8,580 nucleotides of DNA from Anaerolineae bacterium (GTDB taxonomy: Bacteria > Chloroflexota > Anaerolineae > B4-G1 > SLSP01): contig JAFGKB010000200.1 of the NCBI GenBank assembly GCA_016928755.1, forward strand, positions 1 through 8,580, written 5' to 3'. Both the position numbers and the translations under genes were made by a program. How positions within the stretch are numbered: position 1 is the stretch's first letter; the number at the start of each line of letters is the position of its first letter. Shown in pieces: positions 1-7,222 of the stretch. The notes under the pieces are model-generated. The model searched no databases, was not told the origin of the DNA, and worked only from the letters and a program-made list of their open reading frames with translations.

Positions 1-3000
1 ACGATGGGGAGGCCGAACACGACACGACCAAGGCATCCCAGGGAACCGGCTCGGTGAAGGCCACCGTAATCAATGAAGCCGGGGGATACGACTATCCAGG
101 GGTGGAACTACGCATTGCCAGCGGGGACCCACTGAACGACTGGCGTGCCTACGAGAGCTTTATCTACGATGTGTGGCCGGAGGTCAATGCCAGCGCATTG
201 GACCAGGCCCCTGACCTGTATTCCTTTAAGCTCTATAACACCAACGGGTGTGATAACAGCAATATCACCCAGGGCGGCCCACCGCTGGCCCTTGACCAAT
301 GGAACTATGCCAGCGTTTCCCTGAACCCCTTCCATACTTGTACGACTCCTAACTTCGATAATATCACCCGGATGGAGTTCCACACCCGCGATAATGAGAC
401 GGTCAACGGGAACAGCGGTCTCTGGGATGATGGGGACGAACTCATCCTCTGGTTTGATAATGTGCGCTTGGTGGATCAGGATAACGGCACATTGAAATGG
501 GAGGCTGGCGGCAGTACAACGACATATTATGTCTATTTCGACACGCTGGACCACGAAGGACACCCCCTCCCCACCCTTGCCGAGTTAGGGGCAAGCACTA
601 TAACAGGCACACCAGAAACCGCCGAAGCCGGGGGCTACTACCACCAAGTCACCGGAGCCAATACCGGGGGTTTAAGCATCTGGGCGGCCCCGGCCATCGA
701 GAAGATTCTCAAGACCGATGCCGTGCCGGTGGCGGAAGCTCCCCTGCGCATCTATGCTGCAAAAGATGAATTTGAACCCTTCCAACTGGTGGTGAACGCA
801 CCGGCAGACCAACAATTGGCCGTCAATATTACCGATTTTAAGAAAGGGGGTGATATTATCACGGCCACCAATGTCACACTGCACCGGGTAGATTATGTAA
901 CCCTCACCCGGCTCAGCGATGACTTCGGACGACTTGGGGAGTGGCCCGATCCCCTGTATCCTGTCGCAATGGGAGGCAATGTCACTTTTCCCGCCAAGGC
1001 CAACCAGCCGCTCTGGTTCACAGTCCACGTGCCCCGCGATGCACAGCCGGGCAGCTACCAGGCTACAGTAAGCATCGGCAGTGCCACCATCCCGGTCGAA
1101 CTTGAGGTGTGGGACTTTGCCCTGCCGGAAGAGATTCACCTGGCCGGGGAATGGGGCTTCGGATGGAGTCAGATGGTGGAGACCTACAAGGGAACCAGCG
1201 GCGGAAGTGTACAATCCTGTTATTGGGATCTGGTGGACAGTCTCTACGAGGATTTCGCCGGCCACCGGCTCACGCCCAAAGGTGTGGGTTGGCCCGCCGG
1301 GTTGAACTACCCCGGAGGCGTAGAATATGATTGTAACGGCAATCTTGACCCCGATGCCTGGAACGATTGGGATTTTCACACTATCGCGGAGAAGTACCTG
1401 CAGGGCACAGAATTGGATAATCATAGCGGGTTCCCGAACTTTTTAATCAAGGGACCGAGCCAAAATGCAGCGACGGAAAGCCGCCCATCATCCTTCTGTA
1501 GTGTCAGCCGGGGCACCGAGCCACCGGGCAACACAGATTACAACACCAAATGGTTTCAGTACTGGGACGCAATCGGCGATTATCTAAGCGAGAACCCTGA
1601 TTATGAGCAGAAGGGTTACTACCACATCGTCAACGAACCCCAGACCTTCGCAGATTACGACATTGTGGCCTACCTGGCCCAGGAGACGAAGAAGGCGGCA
1701 TCCAATGTGCGTATCCTGGTCAGTGAGCAGGTAGAACCCGGCATTTATGCTAACAGCACATATCCAGATGCGAAGATCGACATCTGGATGCCGACCATTA
1801 GCAACTACCAGGTAGAGAAAGCCCACGACCGCCAAGTTAACCACAACGAAGAGGTCTGGTGGTATTTCCTGTACGGCGACCGCCCCCCACTCCCGAACCC
1901 GACGGTTATCGACCGTACCGGCATCGAGGCACGTATCACCCCTTGGCTGGCCTGGATGGAACGGGTCGAAGGGCTGGTGTACTACTCCATCACGGCGGCC
2001 AATTGGGAAGATAGCCCGTGGGATGAACCGTGGCTGCGGGATGCCAATGGCGACGGCTTTATGCTCTACCCGCCCAAGGATGGCACTATCGCCTTTGATG
2101 CCTGTGATACCCAGAGCAATCGTCTGGTACCCTCCATTCGTTGGGAACTACTGCGGGAAGGGATGGAGGATTATGAGTATCTCTGGGTACTCAATGAGGG
2201 AGAGCCACAAATCGGAGAGACTAACGAAGCCGATACCTTAGCCCAACAATTTATCAATTCCCGCACCAGCTTCAGCCGGGTCCCCACCGATTTATACGCC
2301 GCCCGCGCTGCCATTGCCCAGGCCATAAGCGGCCCGGTTACAACCACGCCCCCCTCTACAGTCACCTTAAGCGGGCCAACGACCGGCTATGCCAACACGT
2401 TCTACACCTTTACCGCTACCATTAACCCGACAGCGACCACGCCGCTAACCGTAACCTGGTCAATCCCAGAGCTAAATGAAAGCTGGACCCACACGCCGGA
2501 AGGATTAATGGATACGTTTAGTACCCTATGGAAGGGCCAATCAGGATTTTTCACCGTCACCGTCACCGCTGAAAATTCAGCCGGAGAAGCCTCCGCAAAC
2601 CAGATTATCCACATAAAATATGGGGAGTGTATCACGGTCAGCCCAACCCTATCTGGGACATTGATCTATAGCGATACCGCCGGAGGTTATCCCGGCCCGG
2701 CGACTATCTATGTGCCGGTGGGTGCAGCCCGCACCGAGAGCGAAATCTGCTATATCCCTTTAAACAACTACCACGAACCCTGGTCAGATACCATCTACCT
2801 TATCGGGCCGCACTTTGCACTCTATGTCATTGAGAATAACGATACATATACCCACTATACCCCAATAGCTCCTATTACACTGACAATGGCCTATGAAGAT
2901 GAAAAACTAGTCAGTACCGACGAATCCAAACTACGGATCTACTTTGCCTCAATGGATACCATAAACATAATGGGGCCGGATGCCGCTAATGCCTGCTATC

Positions 3001-3194
3001 TGCGCGACCACGGCGGCACTATAACCGGCACCCCGGAGCAGCTAGAGGCTTATTACACCCGCGAACCGGAACAAAACCGGCTATCGGTACAACTATGCGA
3101 ACTCTACAAATTTGCACTGGTCAGTGTAAGCGATATGAAGTATGCGGCTTATTTGCCGGTGATTATGAAACAGGGAGTTACCCGTAGCAAGTGA
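1..3194 (+). CDS. GH123/DUF4091-like secreted glycoside hydrolase, multidomain, 5' end missing
   Basis: The frame is open to the left edge (codons begin at base 3), so the start and any signal peptide lie outside; 1063 residues are visible. Residues 1-170 look like a carbohydrate-binding beta-sandwich ending in LWFDNVRL. Residues 240-370 match the GH123 N-terminal beta domain (AAKDEFEPFQLVV, LWFTVHVP). Residues 375-760 match the DUF4091/GH123 catalytic barrel: YYHIVNEP with N544-E545, DIWMP at 593-597, and ELLREGMEDYEYLWVL at 715-730. An Ig/PKD-like module follows at 783-873, then a beta module at 874-1045 with NRLSVQLCEL, and YLPVIMK at 1050-1056. Known GH123 enzymes are exo-beta-N-acetylgalactosaminidases using an Asp-Glu pair; here the Asp position is Asn, so the substrate is uncertain. 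The family call is strong, the exact activity is not. It most likely acts outside the cell on a polysaccharide or glycoprotein glycan. Confidence 0.85.
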   Translation, partial: DGEAEHDTTKASQGTGSVKATVINEAGGYDYPGVELRIASGDPLNDWRAYESFIYDVWPEVNASALDQAPDLYSFKLYNTNGCDNSNITQGGPPLALDQWNYASVSLNPFHTCTTPNFDNITRMEFHTRDNETVNGNSGLWDDGDELILWFDNVRLVDQDNGTLKWEAGGSTTTYYVYFDTLDHEGHPLPTLAELGASTITGTPETAEAGGYYHQVTGANTGGLSIWAAPAIEKILKTDAVPVAEAPLRIYAAKDEFEPFQLVVNAPADQQLAVNITDFKKGGDIITATNVTLHRVDYVTLTRLSDDFGRLGEWPDPLYPVAMGGNVTFPAKANQPLWFTVHVPRDAQPGSYQATVSIGSATIPVELEVWDFALPEEIHLAGEWGFGWSQMVETYKGTSGGSVQSCYWDLVDSLYEDFAGHRLTPKGVGWPAGLNYPGGVEYDCNGNLDPDAWNDWDFHTIAEKYLQGTELDNHSGFPNFLIKGPSQNAATESRPSSFCSVSRGTEPPGNTDYNTKWFQYWDAIGDYLSENPDYEQKGYYHIVNEPQTFADYDIVAYLAQETKKAASNVRILVSEQVEPGIYANSTYPDAKIDIWMPTISNYQVEKAHDRQVNHNEEVWWYFLYGDRPPLPNPTVIDRTGIEARITPWLAWMERVEGLVYYSITAANWEDSPWDEPWLRDANGDGFMLYPPKDGTIAFDACDTQSNRLVPSIRWELLREGMEDYEYLWVLNEGEPQIGETNEADTLAQQFINSRTSFSRVPTDLYAARAAIAQAISGPVTTTPPSTVTLSGPTTGYANTFYTFTATINPTATTPLTVTWSIPELNESWTHTPEGLMDTFSTLWKGQSGFFTVTVTAENSAGEASANQIIHIKYGECITVSPTLSGTLIYSDTAGGYPGPATIYVPVGAARTESEICYIPLNNYHEPWSDTIYLIGPHFALYVIENNDTYTHYTPIAPITLTMAYEDEKLVSTDESKLRIYFASMDTINIMGPDAANACYLRDHGGTITGTPEQLEAYYTREPEQNRLSVQLCELYKFALVSVSDMKYAAYLPVIMKQGVTRSK

Positions 3195-3212
3195 TAATAG
3201 TAATGAATAAAA

Positions 3213-3268
3213 CACCTAAAGGTGCAACGCACTTAAGAAAGTGCAATGCACCTAAAGAGGTAGCACCT
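3213..3268. repeat. Two-tier hairpin with tandem GTGCAAYGCAC palindromes
   Basis: AGGTGCA (3220-3226) pairs with TGCACCT (3247-3253), and inside it GCACTT (3229-3234) pairs with AAGTGC (3239-3244) around an AAGA loop, giving 13 base pairs with one 2x2 internal loop. The same bases contain GTGCAAYGCAC twice (3222-3232 and 3241-3251). AGGTG (3220-3224) could instead pair with CACCT at 3213-3217, and AGGT (3258-3261) with ACCT (3265-3268), so exclusive folds are possible. No T-run follows, so a simple intrinsic terminator is unlikely. It lies between the glycosidase stop and the peptidase ribosome binding site. It may be an extragenic palindromic repeat, a processing site or an RNA leader. Confidence 0.6.
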
Positions 3269-3277
3269 AGTTATAAC

Positions 3278-3283
3278 AAGGAG
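3278..3283 (+). promoter_or_regulatory. Ribosome binding site of the M20 peptidase gene
   Basis: AAGGAG lies 9 nt before the ATG at 3293. It decides the start: the frame is open back to a GTG at 3191 and an ATG at 3203, but neither has such a site, and the extra 34 residues would be encoded by the hairpin. Confidence 0.8.
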
Positions 3284-3292
3284 ATTAAGAAT

Positions 3293-4636
3293 ATGACACT
3301 CACGACACATGGCATCCCACCAGAGCCAAACCTATATCAAGAGCCGGACAAGCTACTCCAGGCCCTTGTCCGATTCGACACCAGCAACCCGCCCGGTCAG
3401 GAGGCCGGATGTATCACCTACATCGACCAACTGCTCACCAAGGCCGGTTTCGAGACCACCATCCTGGCCAAAGACCCGGAACGGCCCAACCTAATTGCAC
3501 GTCTTAAGGGAACGGGTAACGCTCCACCCCTCTTGCTCTACGGCCATGTCGATGTAGTCCCCACCACTAAGCAGACTTGGACACATCCACCCTTTGAGGC
3601 TCAAATTGTGGATGGCTATATCTGGGGACGGGGAACCCTGGACATGAAGGGTGGCGTGGCGATGATGCTCGCGGCCCTGCTCCGCGCTAAAGCGGAAGGG
3701 CTTACGCCGGCCGGCGATATCGTGTTTACGGCCCTCAGTGACGAGGAAGCCGGTGGCGATTACGGGGCCAAGTACCTGGTAGAGCACTATCCCGAACACT
3801 TTGAAGGCATCCGCTACGCACTCGGCGAGTTTGGCGGTGCGACAATGTACATCGGGGATAAAACCTTCTACCCCATTCAGATTGCCGAGAAACAGGTCTG
3901 CTGGCTCAAGGCCACATTGCGGGGACCGGGGGGACATGGCTCACGGGTTATACGCGGCGGCACAATGGCAAAGCTAGGTCGCTTTCTACAACTGATGGAT
4001 CAGAATACACTCCCGATCCATGTTACACCATCAGCCCGCCAGATGATCGGCACAATGGCCGCCGGGTTACCCTTCCCCACAGGCTTCCTGCTCAAGCAAC
4101 TCCTGAATCCGGGATTGGCGAATAGCGTCCTGAAGTTGATGGGCGAGCAAGCCGCCACTTTTGAGCCGATGCTGCGTAATACCGTGAATGCCACTATCGT
4201 GAGCGGAGGGGAGAAGGTCAATGTTATACCCAGTGAGATTGTCCTGGAGATGGATGGTCGTTTGCTGCCGGGGTATACGCCGGATGATATGCAGGCCGAG
4301 ATTCACGCCATTGTAGGCGATATGGTGGAACTTGAGGTATTGCGCCACGATCCGTACCCTGCCGAACCGGATATGGGATTATTCGATACCCTGGGAGATG
4401 TCTTACGCGACCTCGACCCAGAAGGGGTTCCACTGCCAATGCTTCTGCCCGCGGTCACCGATGGCCGGTTCTTCGCCCGTCTTGGCATCCAGACTTATGG
4501 CTTCACCCCGATGAAACTCCCCAAGGATTTCAAGTATTTTGAAGCGATACATGCCGCCGATGAGCGGGTTCCCGTCAAAGCCGTTGAATTTGGCGCAGAC
4601 GCTATCTATAAAGTTCTACAGCGATATGGACAATGA
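3293..4636 (+). CDS. M20 family zinc metallopeptidase / deacylase
   Basis: A 447-residue protein with the complete M20 metal site. GHVDVVP gives H85 and D87; GRGTLDMKGG gives the bridging D117; SDEEAGG gives the general base E151 and ligand E152; GEFGG gives probable ligand E179; and IHAADERVP gives H420. The dimerisation (lid) domain sits at about 200-320 with GPGGHGS (H215). M20 enzymes hydrolyse peptide or acyl-amide bonds using two zinc ions. This one resembles the carboxypeptidase/ArgE/DapE-like group, but the substrate cannot be read from the sequence. There is no signal peptide, so it is probably cytoplasmic. It is the first gene of a two-gene unit, its stop overlapping the start of the NudC-like gene in ATGA. 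I see no convincing promoter in the 98 bp upstream. The family call is very safe; the substrate is open. Confidence 0.93.
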   Translation: MTLTTHGIPPEPNLYQEPDKLLQALVRFDTSNPPGQEAGCITYIDQLLTKAGFETTILAKDPERPNLIARLKGTGNAPPLLLYGHVDVVPTTKQTWTHPPFEAQIVDGYIWGRGTLDMKGGVAMMLAALLRAKAEGLTPAGDIVFTALSDEEAGGDYGAKYLVEHYPEHFEGIRYALGEFGGATMYIGDKTFYPIQIAEKQVCWLKATLRGPGGHGSRVIRGGTMAKLGRFLQLMDQNTLPIHVTPSARQMIGTMAAGLPFPTGFLLKQLLNPGLANSVLKLMGEQAATFEPMLRNTVNATIVSGGEKVNVIPSEIVLEMDGRLLPGYTPDDMQAEIHAIVGDMVELEVLRHDPYPAEPDMGLFDTLGDVLRDLDPEGVPLPMLLPAVTDGRFFARLGIQTYGFTPMKLPKDFKYFEAIHAADERVPVKAVEFGADAIYKVLQRYGQ

Positions 4637-5571
4637 GCACAACAACCAAAAACAATTACCAGATAGACAGATTAGGCGATAAACGCAAAGATACGGAGTG
4701 GCTGGCAACCAAGTTGCAAGACCCGGCCACACACATTATCCCCCTGTGGAAGATGCTGAACCTTTTCACCACCGGTGAAGTGCCACACCCGGTACTGTTA
4801 ACCTGGCAGGATTTAGCCTTAGACCCTATCGCCTCCCAACAAGATATCATCCTGTTGGGAAAAACAGGGAATCAGATTTATTTTACGGTGAATCTCCCAG
4901 ACGGCGGGGACATGCCACCCTTACAGGACTGGGGCCAGTTCCAGGATTTACGCGAGGTGCGGTTAACCCTGAATTTCCAAGAGCAGGCATTGCTGGCCTA
5001 CGCCAAAGCCATCGTCTACTGGCACCGGCAAACCCGCTTTTGTGGTTACTGCGGGAGTCCGACCGAAAGCCAGTGGAACGGCCACCTGCGGGTATGTACC
5101 AATCCAGAATGCGGAGCTAAACACTTCCCCCGCACCGACCCGGCAATTATCGTGTTAGTCCAACATCAAGATAAATGCTTGCTGGGCCGGCAGGCAACCT
5201 GGCAGGCAGGCCGTTATTCTACGCTGGCCGGCTTTGTGGAACCGGGGGAGAGTTTTGAAGAAGCAGTAGCCCGTGAGGTTTACGAGGAATCCGGGGTGCG
5301 GGTCAAGGATGTGGTCTATAAGTCTTCGCAGCCCTGGCCCTTCCCCCAATCCGTGATGGTGGGGTTCCACGCCCAGGCCACGAGCACCGAGGTCCATCTC
5401 AATGACGGGGAACTTGAAGGAGCACGGTGGTTCTCAAGGGAAGAGATCCAGACCGGCATAGAGCAGGGGACACTGACGCTTTCCCCCCCCATAGCCATAT
5501 CCTACCGCCTGATTGAGAGCTGGTTTGATGTGGGGAGTGAAGTGCCGTTGGCGGAGATTAGGAGGCGTTAG
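4633..5571 (+). CDS. nudC: NADH pyrophosphatase, NudC-type Nudix hydrolase
   Basis: 312 residues. Residues 1-130 are the variable N-terminal domain. A zinc ribbon follows with C137, C140, C155 and C160 (FCGYCG and CTNPECG). The Nudix box spans G200-V222 (GFVEPGE, then REVYEESGV). After it comes SQPWPFPQS at 232-240, the motif that marks the NADH pyrophosphatase branch. The family splits NAD(H) into NMN(H) and AMP and also removes NAD caps from RNA. E. coli NudC is 257 residues, so this copy is longer, mainly before the zinc ribbon, like other NudC/NUDT12-type members with a longer N-terminal domain. All metal-binding Nudix residues (E215, E218, E219) are present. It starts inside the stop of the peptidase gene, so the two are probably translated in a coupled way. 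A hairpin follows the stop. Confidence 0.93.
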   Translation: MSTTTKNNYQIDRLGDKRKDTEWLATKLQDPATHIIPLWKMLNLFTTGEVPHPVLLTWQDLALDPIASQQDIILLGKTGNQIYFTVNLPDGGDMPPLQDWGQFQDLREVRLTLNFQEQALLAYAKAIVYWHRQTRFCGYCGSPTESQWNGHLRVCTNPECGAKHFPRTDPAIIVLVQHQDKCLLGRQATWQAGRYSTLAGFVEPGESFEEAVAREVYEESGVRVKDVVYKSSQPWPFPQSVMVGFHAQATSTEVHLNDGELEGARWFSREEIQTGIEQGTLTLSPPIAISYRLIESWFDVGSEVPLAEIRRR

Positions 5572-5588
5572 AGGTCTAGCTCACAAGA

Positions 5589-5638
5589 ACACAATACCAG
5601 TCCGAAAACCCATATTAGTTTTCGGACTGTTGTTGTGT
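5589..5638. terminator. Bidirectional hairpin terminator between convergent genes
   Basis: CAGTCCGAAAAC (5598-5609) and GTTTTCGGACTG (5618-5629) form a perfect 12-bp stem around an 8-nt loop. It is extended by ACACAA (5589-5594) pairing with TTGTGT (5633-5638) across a 3x3 internal loop. The following bases are T-rich but not a pure T-run on either strand. It starts 17 bp after the NudC stop and ends just before the end of the toxin remnant on the other strand, so it is placed to stop transcription from both sides. Confidence 0.8.
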
Positions 5639-5640
5639 GG

Positions 5641-5758
5641 TTATCCAAGATCATCTAGTGACTCTATAGGTGACCTATAACCCAAAACTATCATTTGCTT
5701 TAATGCTTCATCTTAAGGCAAAATTGGACATAACAGTGTTGTCAAGTACGAGACACAT
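5641..5758 (-). pseudogene. Internally deleted PIN/DUF3368-like toxin gene
   Basis: One nucleotide after the stop of the UPF0175 gene, an ATG (5758-5756) opens a 16-codon frame reading MCLVLDNTVMSNFALR and then TGA at 5710-5708. The LDNTVxSNFAL string is the usual N-terminus of PIN-fold toxins of the DUF3368 type, where the Asp is the first metal ligand. In another frame, from 5712 to 5641, the bases read DEALKQMIVLGYRSPIESLD and then DLG and TAA, which resembles the C-terminal end I expect in the same family. An intact gene would be about 450-500 bp and only 118 bp remain, so most of the nuclease domain is gone and the frame is broken. The position directly behind UPF0175 is where the toxin partner normally sits. 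The N-terminal match is fairly secure, the C-terminal match less so. Confidence 0.65.
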
Positions 5759-5759
5759 T

Positions 5760-6104
5760 TTAAGCTTCTTGTTCACGCTTAGATTCTCTTAGCCCCTGCC
5801 GCCACACCCTCAAAGCATCTACTTCTGCTTGAGCATCAGCTTTATCCACGGGACCAAGATGCAGCGGAATACCCTTTTCCAAGAAGAGCTTACGTAGTTC
5901 CAACGTGTGCAGATTCAACAGGGATGCCGCACGTGCCATACTGATTTCCTCATCTAGGTAAGCACTAACAACAATAGACCACCGCAGCTCCTTATCTTCA
6001 TCCAGGAGACGTTGTAGTGCGCGTTGCACCAAAGCAGGCCGCGCTCGTTGAAGCTTCACCAACTGCTCCAATGGACAACGATCAGTTAACTCTATGGATG
6101 ACAT
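5760..6104 (-). CDS. UPF0175 family antitoxin-like protein
   Basis: 114 residues. The core at about 40-98 (RWSIVVSAYLDEEISMARAA, then LLNLHTLELRKL and EKGIPLHLGP) is the UPF0175 signature, with a predicted helix-turn-helix at about 54-81 where the protein would bind DNA. The family is small, usually 80-95 residues, and is often found directly upstream of a PIN-domain toxin as its antitoxin and repressor. The first 35 residues and the charged tail are additions to the core. The ATG lies inside the last codons of add (13-bp overlap) with no strong Shine-Dalgarno of its own, so it is probably translated from the add message. Its toxin partner is only a remnant, so it is likely an orphan antitoxin. 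The frame is intact, which suggests it may still be used. Confidence 0.82.
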   Translation of the reverse strand: MSSIELTDRCPLEQLVKLQRARPALVQRALQRLLDEDKELRWSIVVSAYLDEEISMARAASLLNLHTLELRKLFLEKGIPLHLGPVDKADAQAEVDALRVWRQGLRESKREQEA

Positions 6105-7102
6105 ACTTCACAAAGAGCTTGTCTCTCCTCATCAGAGAGGAACGCGATGGTCAAGGCGTTGCGTTGTGCCTGGTGAATTTGTTCCGGCGTGAGGCCGGCT
6201 GCGGGAGCTGCGACATTGTACTCGTAAGGGAGGTCAATGTCGCTGATGCCAGGGTCGTCGGTGTTAATCGTCGCCAGCAGGCCGTGCTCCAGGAAGATGC
6301 GCAATGGATGGTGAGCGTAATCCGGCACAGTGCTGGTCTGCACATTGCTGGTCATACTAGACTCCACACCGATCTGATGGGCGGCCATATAGTCCAACAA
6401 CTCAGGGTCTTCGACGGCATACACGGCATGGCCAATGCGGGAAGCTCCAAGCTCACGGATAGCTTGCCAGACACTATGGGGGCCGTCGGCTTCACCGGCA
6501 TGGACCGTAATCCCCCACCCGGCATCGCGGGCCTGCCGGAAGTGCGCGGCGAATTGCTCGCCGGGCCAGTTGGCCTCATCCCCGGCCAGATCCAAGGCGG
6601 CCAGACTGTCACTGTAGTGCAACAAGGCACTGAGTTCCTTCCAGGCAGCATCAGGCCCATAAGTGCGGCTGATGATACCGATAAGGTTAACCTGGACACC
6701 GAAATCCCTGGTACCGGCTTGCACACCCTCGGCAACCGCCTCGACCACACCTTCCGGCGTCAATTGGTGTTTCTCGGCCATAAACCAGGGGCTAAAGCGC
6801 AATTCCACGTAATCTATGCCCTCTTGCATCGCGTCTTCCACATTCTCATACGCAATGCGCCGGCAGGCATCATAATCCACCAATACCGCCGTCATCCATT
6901 CAAACTTGGCGATAAACGCCATCAAGCCGGGCTGTGGCGCAGAGACCTGCACATAGGGCCGCAATTCTTCCACGGTCCACGCCGGGAGCTGGATATTATG
7001 TTGGCGGCCCAAATCCAGGATGGTGGTTAAACGCACATTGCCATCCAGATGGCGATGCAAATCTATCAAAGGGAACTTTCTATCAATGTAATCCACAGGC
7101 AT
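6092..7102 (-). CDS. add: Adenosine deaminase
   Basis: 336 residues, close to the 333 of E. coli Add and recognisably similar along its length. Zinc ligands are H16 and H18 (DLHRHLDG), H201 (TVHAGEA) and D282 (NTDDPG). Catalytic residues are E204 and H225 (RIGHAV); E. coli has RIGHG, so G is A here. Further matches are ELRFSP (100-105), ISRT (144-147), ALDLAGDE (169-176), TSNVQTSTV (251-259) and VAAPAAGL (297-304). It turns adenosine (and deoxyadenosine) into inosine in purine salvage, in the cytoplasm. The start at 7102 is preferred over the upstream in-frame ATG at 7138 because of the ribosome binding site at 7110-7116 and because Add homologues begin about here. It is the first gene of a minus-strand unit with the UPF0175 gene. 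Confidence 0.95.
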   Translation of the reverse strand: MPVDYIDRKFPLIDLHRHLDGNVRLTTILDLGRQHNIQLPAWTVEELRPYVQVSAPQPGLMAFIAKFEWMTAVLVDYDACRRIAYENVEDAMQEGIDYVELRFSPWFMAEKHQLTPEGVVEAVAEGVQAGTRDFGVQVNLIGIISRTYGPDAAWKELSALLHYSDSLAALDLAGDEANWPGEQFAAHFRQARDAGWGITVHAGEADGPHSVWQAIRELGASRIGHAVYAVEDPELLDYMAAHQIGVESSMTSNVQTSTVPDYAHHPLRIFLEHGLLATINTDDPGISDIDLPYEYNVAAPAAGLTPEQIHQAQRNALTIAFLSDEERQALCEVCHP

Positions 7103-7109
7103 CACACAC

Positions 7110-7116
7110 TCACCTC
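7110..7116 (-). promoter_or_regulatory. Ribosome binding site of add
   Basis: On the minus strand GAGGTGA stands 7 nt before the ATG at 7102. It selects this start rather than the ATG 36 nt upstream at 7138, which overlaps the -10 box itself. Confidence 0.8.
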
Positions 7117-7137
7117 GAATAAACGTTAGTGTCCTCA

Positions 7138-7166
7138 ATTATATTCCTCATTGGGAAAGAGGAAAG
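7138..7166 (-). promoter_or_regulatory. Likely add promoter
   Basis: A perfect TATAAT lies on the minus strand at 7143-7138. It predicts transcription starting near 7131 and a leader of about 29 nt before the add ATG. The -35 region (CTTTCC at 7166-7161 with a 17-bp spacer) is a poor match, so an activator may be needed. Confidence 0.55.
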
Positions 7167-7179
7167 CGAAGATTCCCAA
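7151..7179. promoter_or_regulatory. Inverted repeat upstream of add, possible operator
   Basis: TTGGGAA (7151-7157) and TTCCCAA (7173-7179) are perfect inverted half-sites with 15 bp between them, covering the weak -35 zone of add. The 22-bp centre spacing (two helical turns) would suit a dimeric regulator. No protein can be named. Confidence 0.35.
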
Positions 7180-7186
7180 ACAAAAC

Positions 7187-7215
7187 GTGCAACTTTTAAA
7201 AGTTTATGGTAAAAT
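7187..7215 (+). promoter_or_regulatory. Extended -10 promoter for a leaderless transcript
   Basis: TGGTAAAAT at 7207-7215 is an extended -10 element (TG-n-TAAAAT). The -35 position (GTGCAA at 7187-7192, 17-bp spacer) is weak, as is common with extended -10 promoters. The predicted transcription start is 7222-7223, the first base of the ATG, and no Shine-Dalgarno precedes that ATG. The gene is therefore probably expressed from a leaderless mRNA. Confidence 0.5.
7191..7204. promoter_or_regulatory. 14-bp perfect palindrome in the promoter spacer
   Basis: AACTTTTAAAAGTT is its own reverse complement and fills the space between the -35 and -10 positions of the rightward promoter, a usual place for a repressor site. 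Being purely A/T-rich apart from one C and one G, it could also be chance. Confidence 0.35.
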
Positions 7216-7222
7216 AACCTAT

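Noticed and set aside
672..1424. 250-codon open frame on the minus strand inside the glycosidase gene
   Set aside because: It is a shadow of the GH123-like frame, which shows conserved motifs throughout.
3191..3292. N-terminal extension of the M20 peptidase from GTG 3191 or ATG 3203
   Set aside because: It would be translated through the hairpin, matches nothing expected in the family, and AAGGAG points to the ATG at 3293.
5665..5679. TATAGGT-G-ACCTATA, a perfect 7-bp inverted repeat that looks like an operator
   Set aside because: Read on the minus strand it is the codons for Y-R-S-P-I in the C-terminal toxin remnant, and no promoter or start codon lies beside it.
5740..5745. TTGACA on the minus strand as a -35 box
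   Set aside because: These bases are the L-D-N codons of the toxin remnant, and no -10 sits at the right spacing.
6017..7030. 337-codon open frame on the plus strand opposite add
   Set aside because: It is the antisense shadow of a clear adenosine deaminase; its translation has no recognisable motifs.
7103..7138. Longer add start at ATG 7138
   Set aside because: It coincides with the TATAAT box and has no ribosome binding site; the 7102 start fits the family length and has one.
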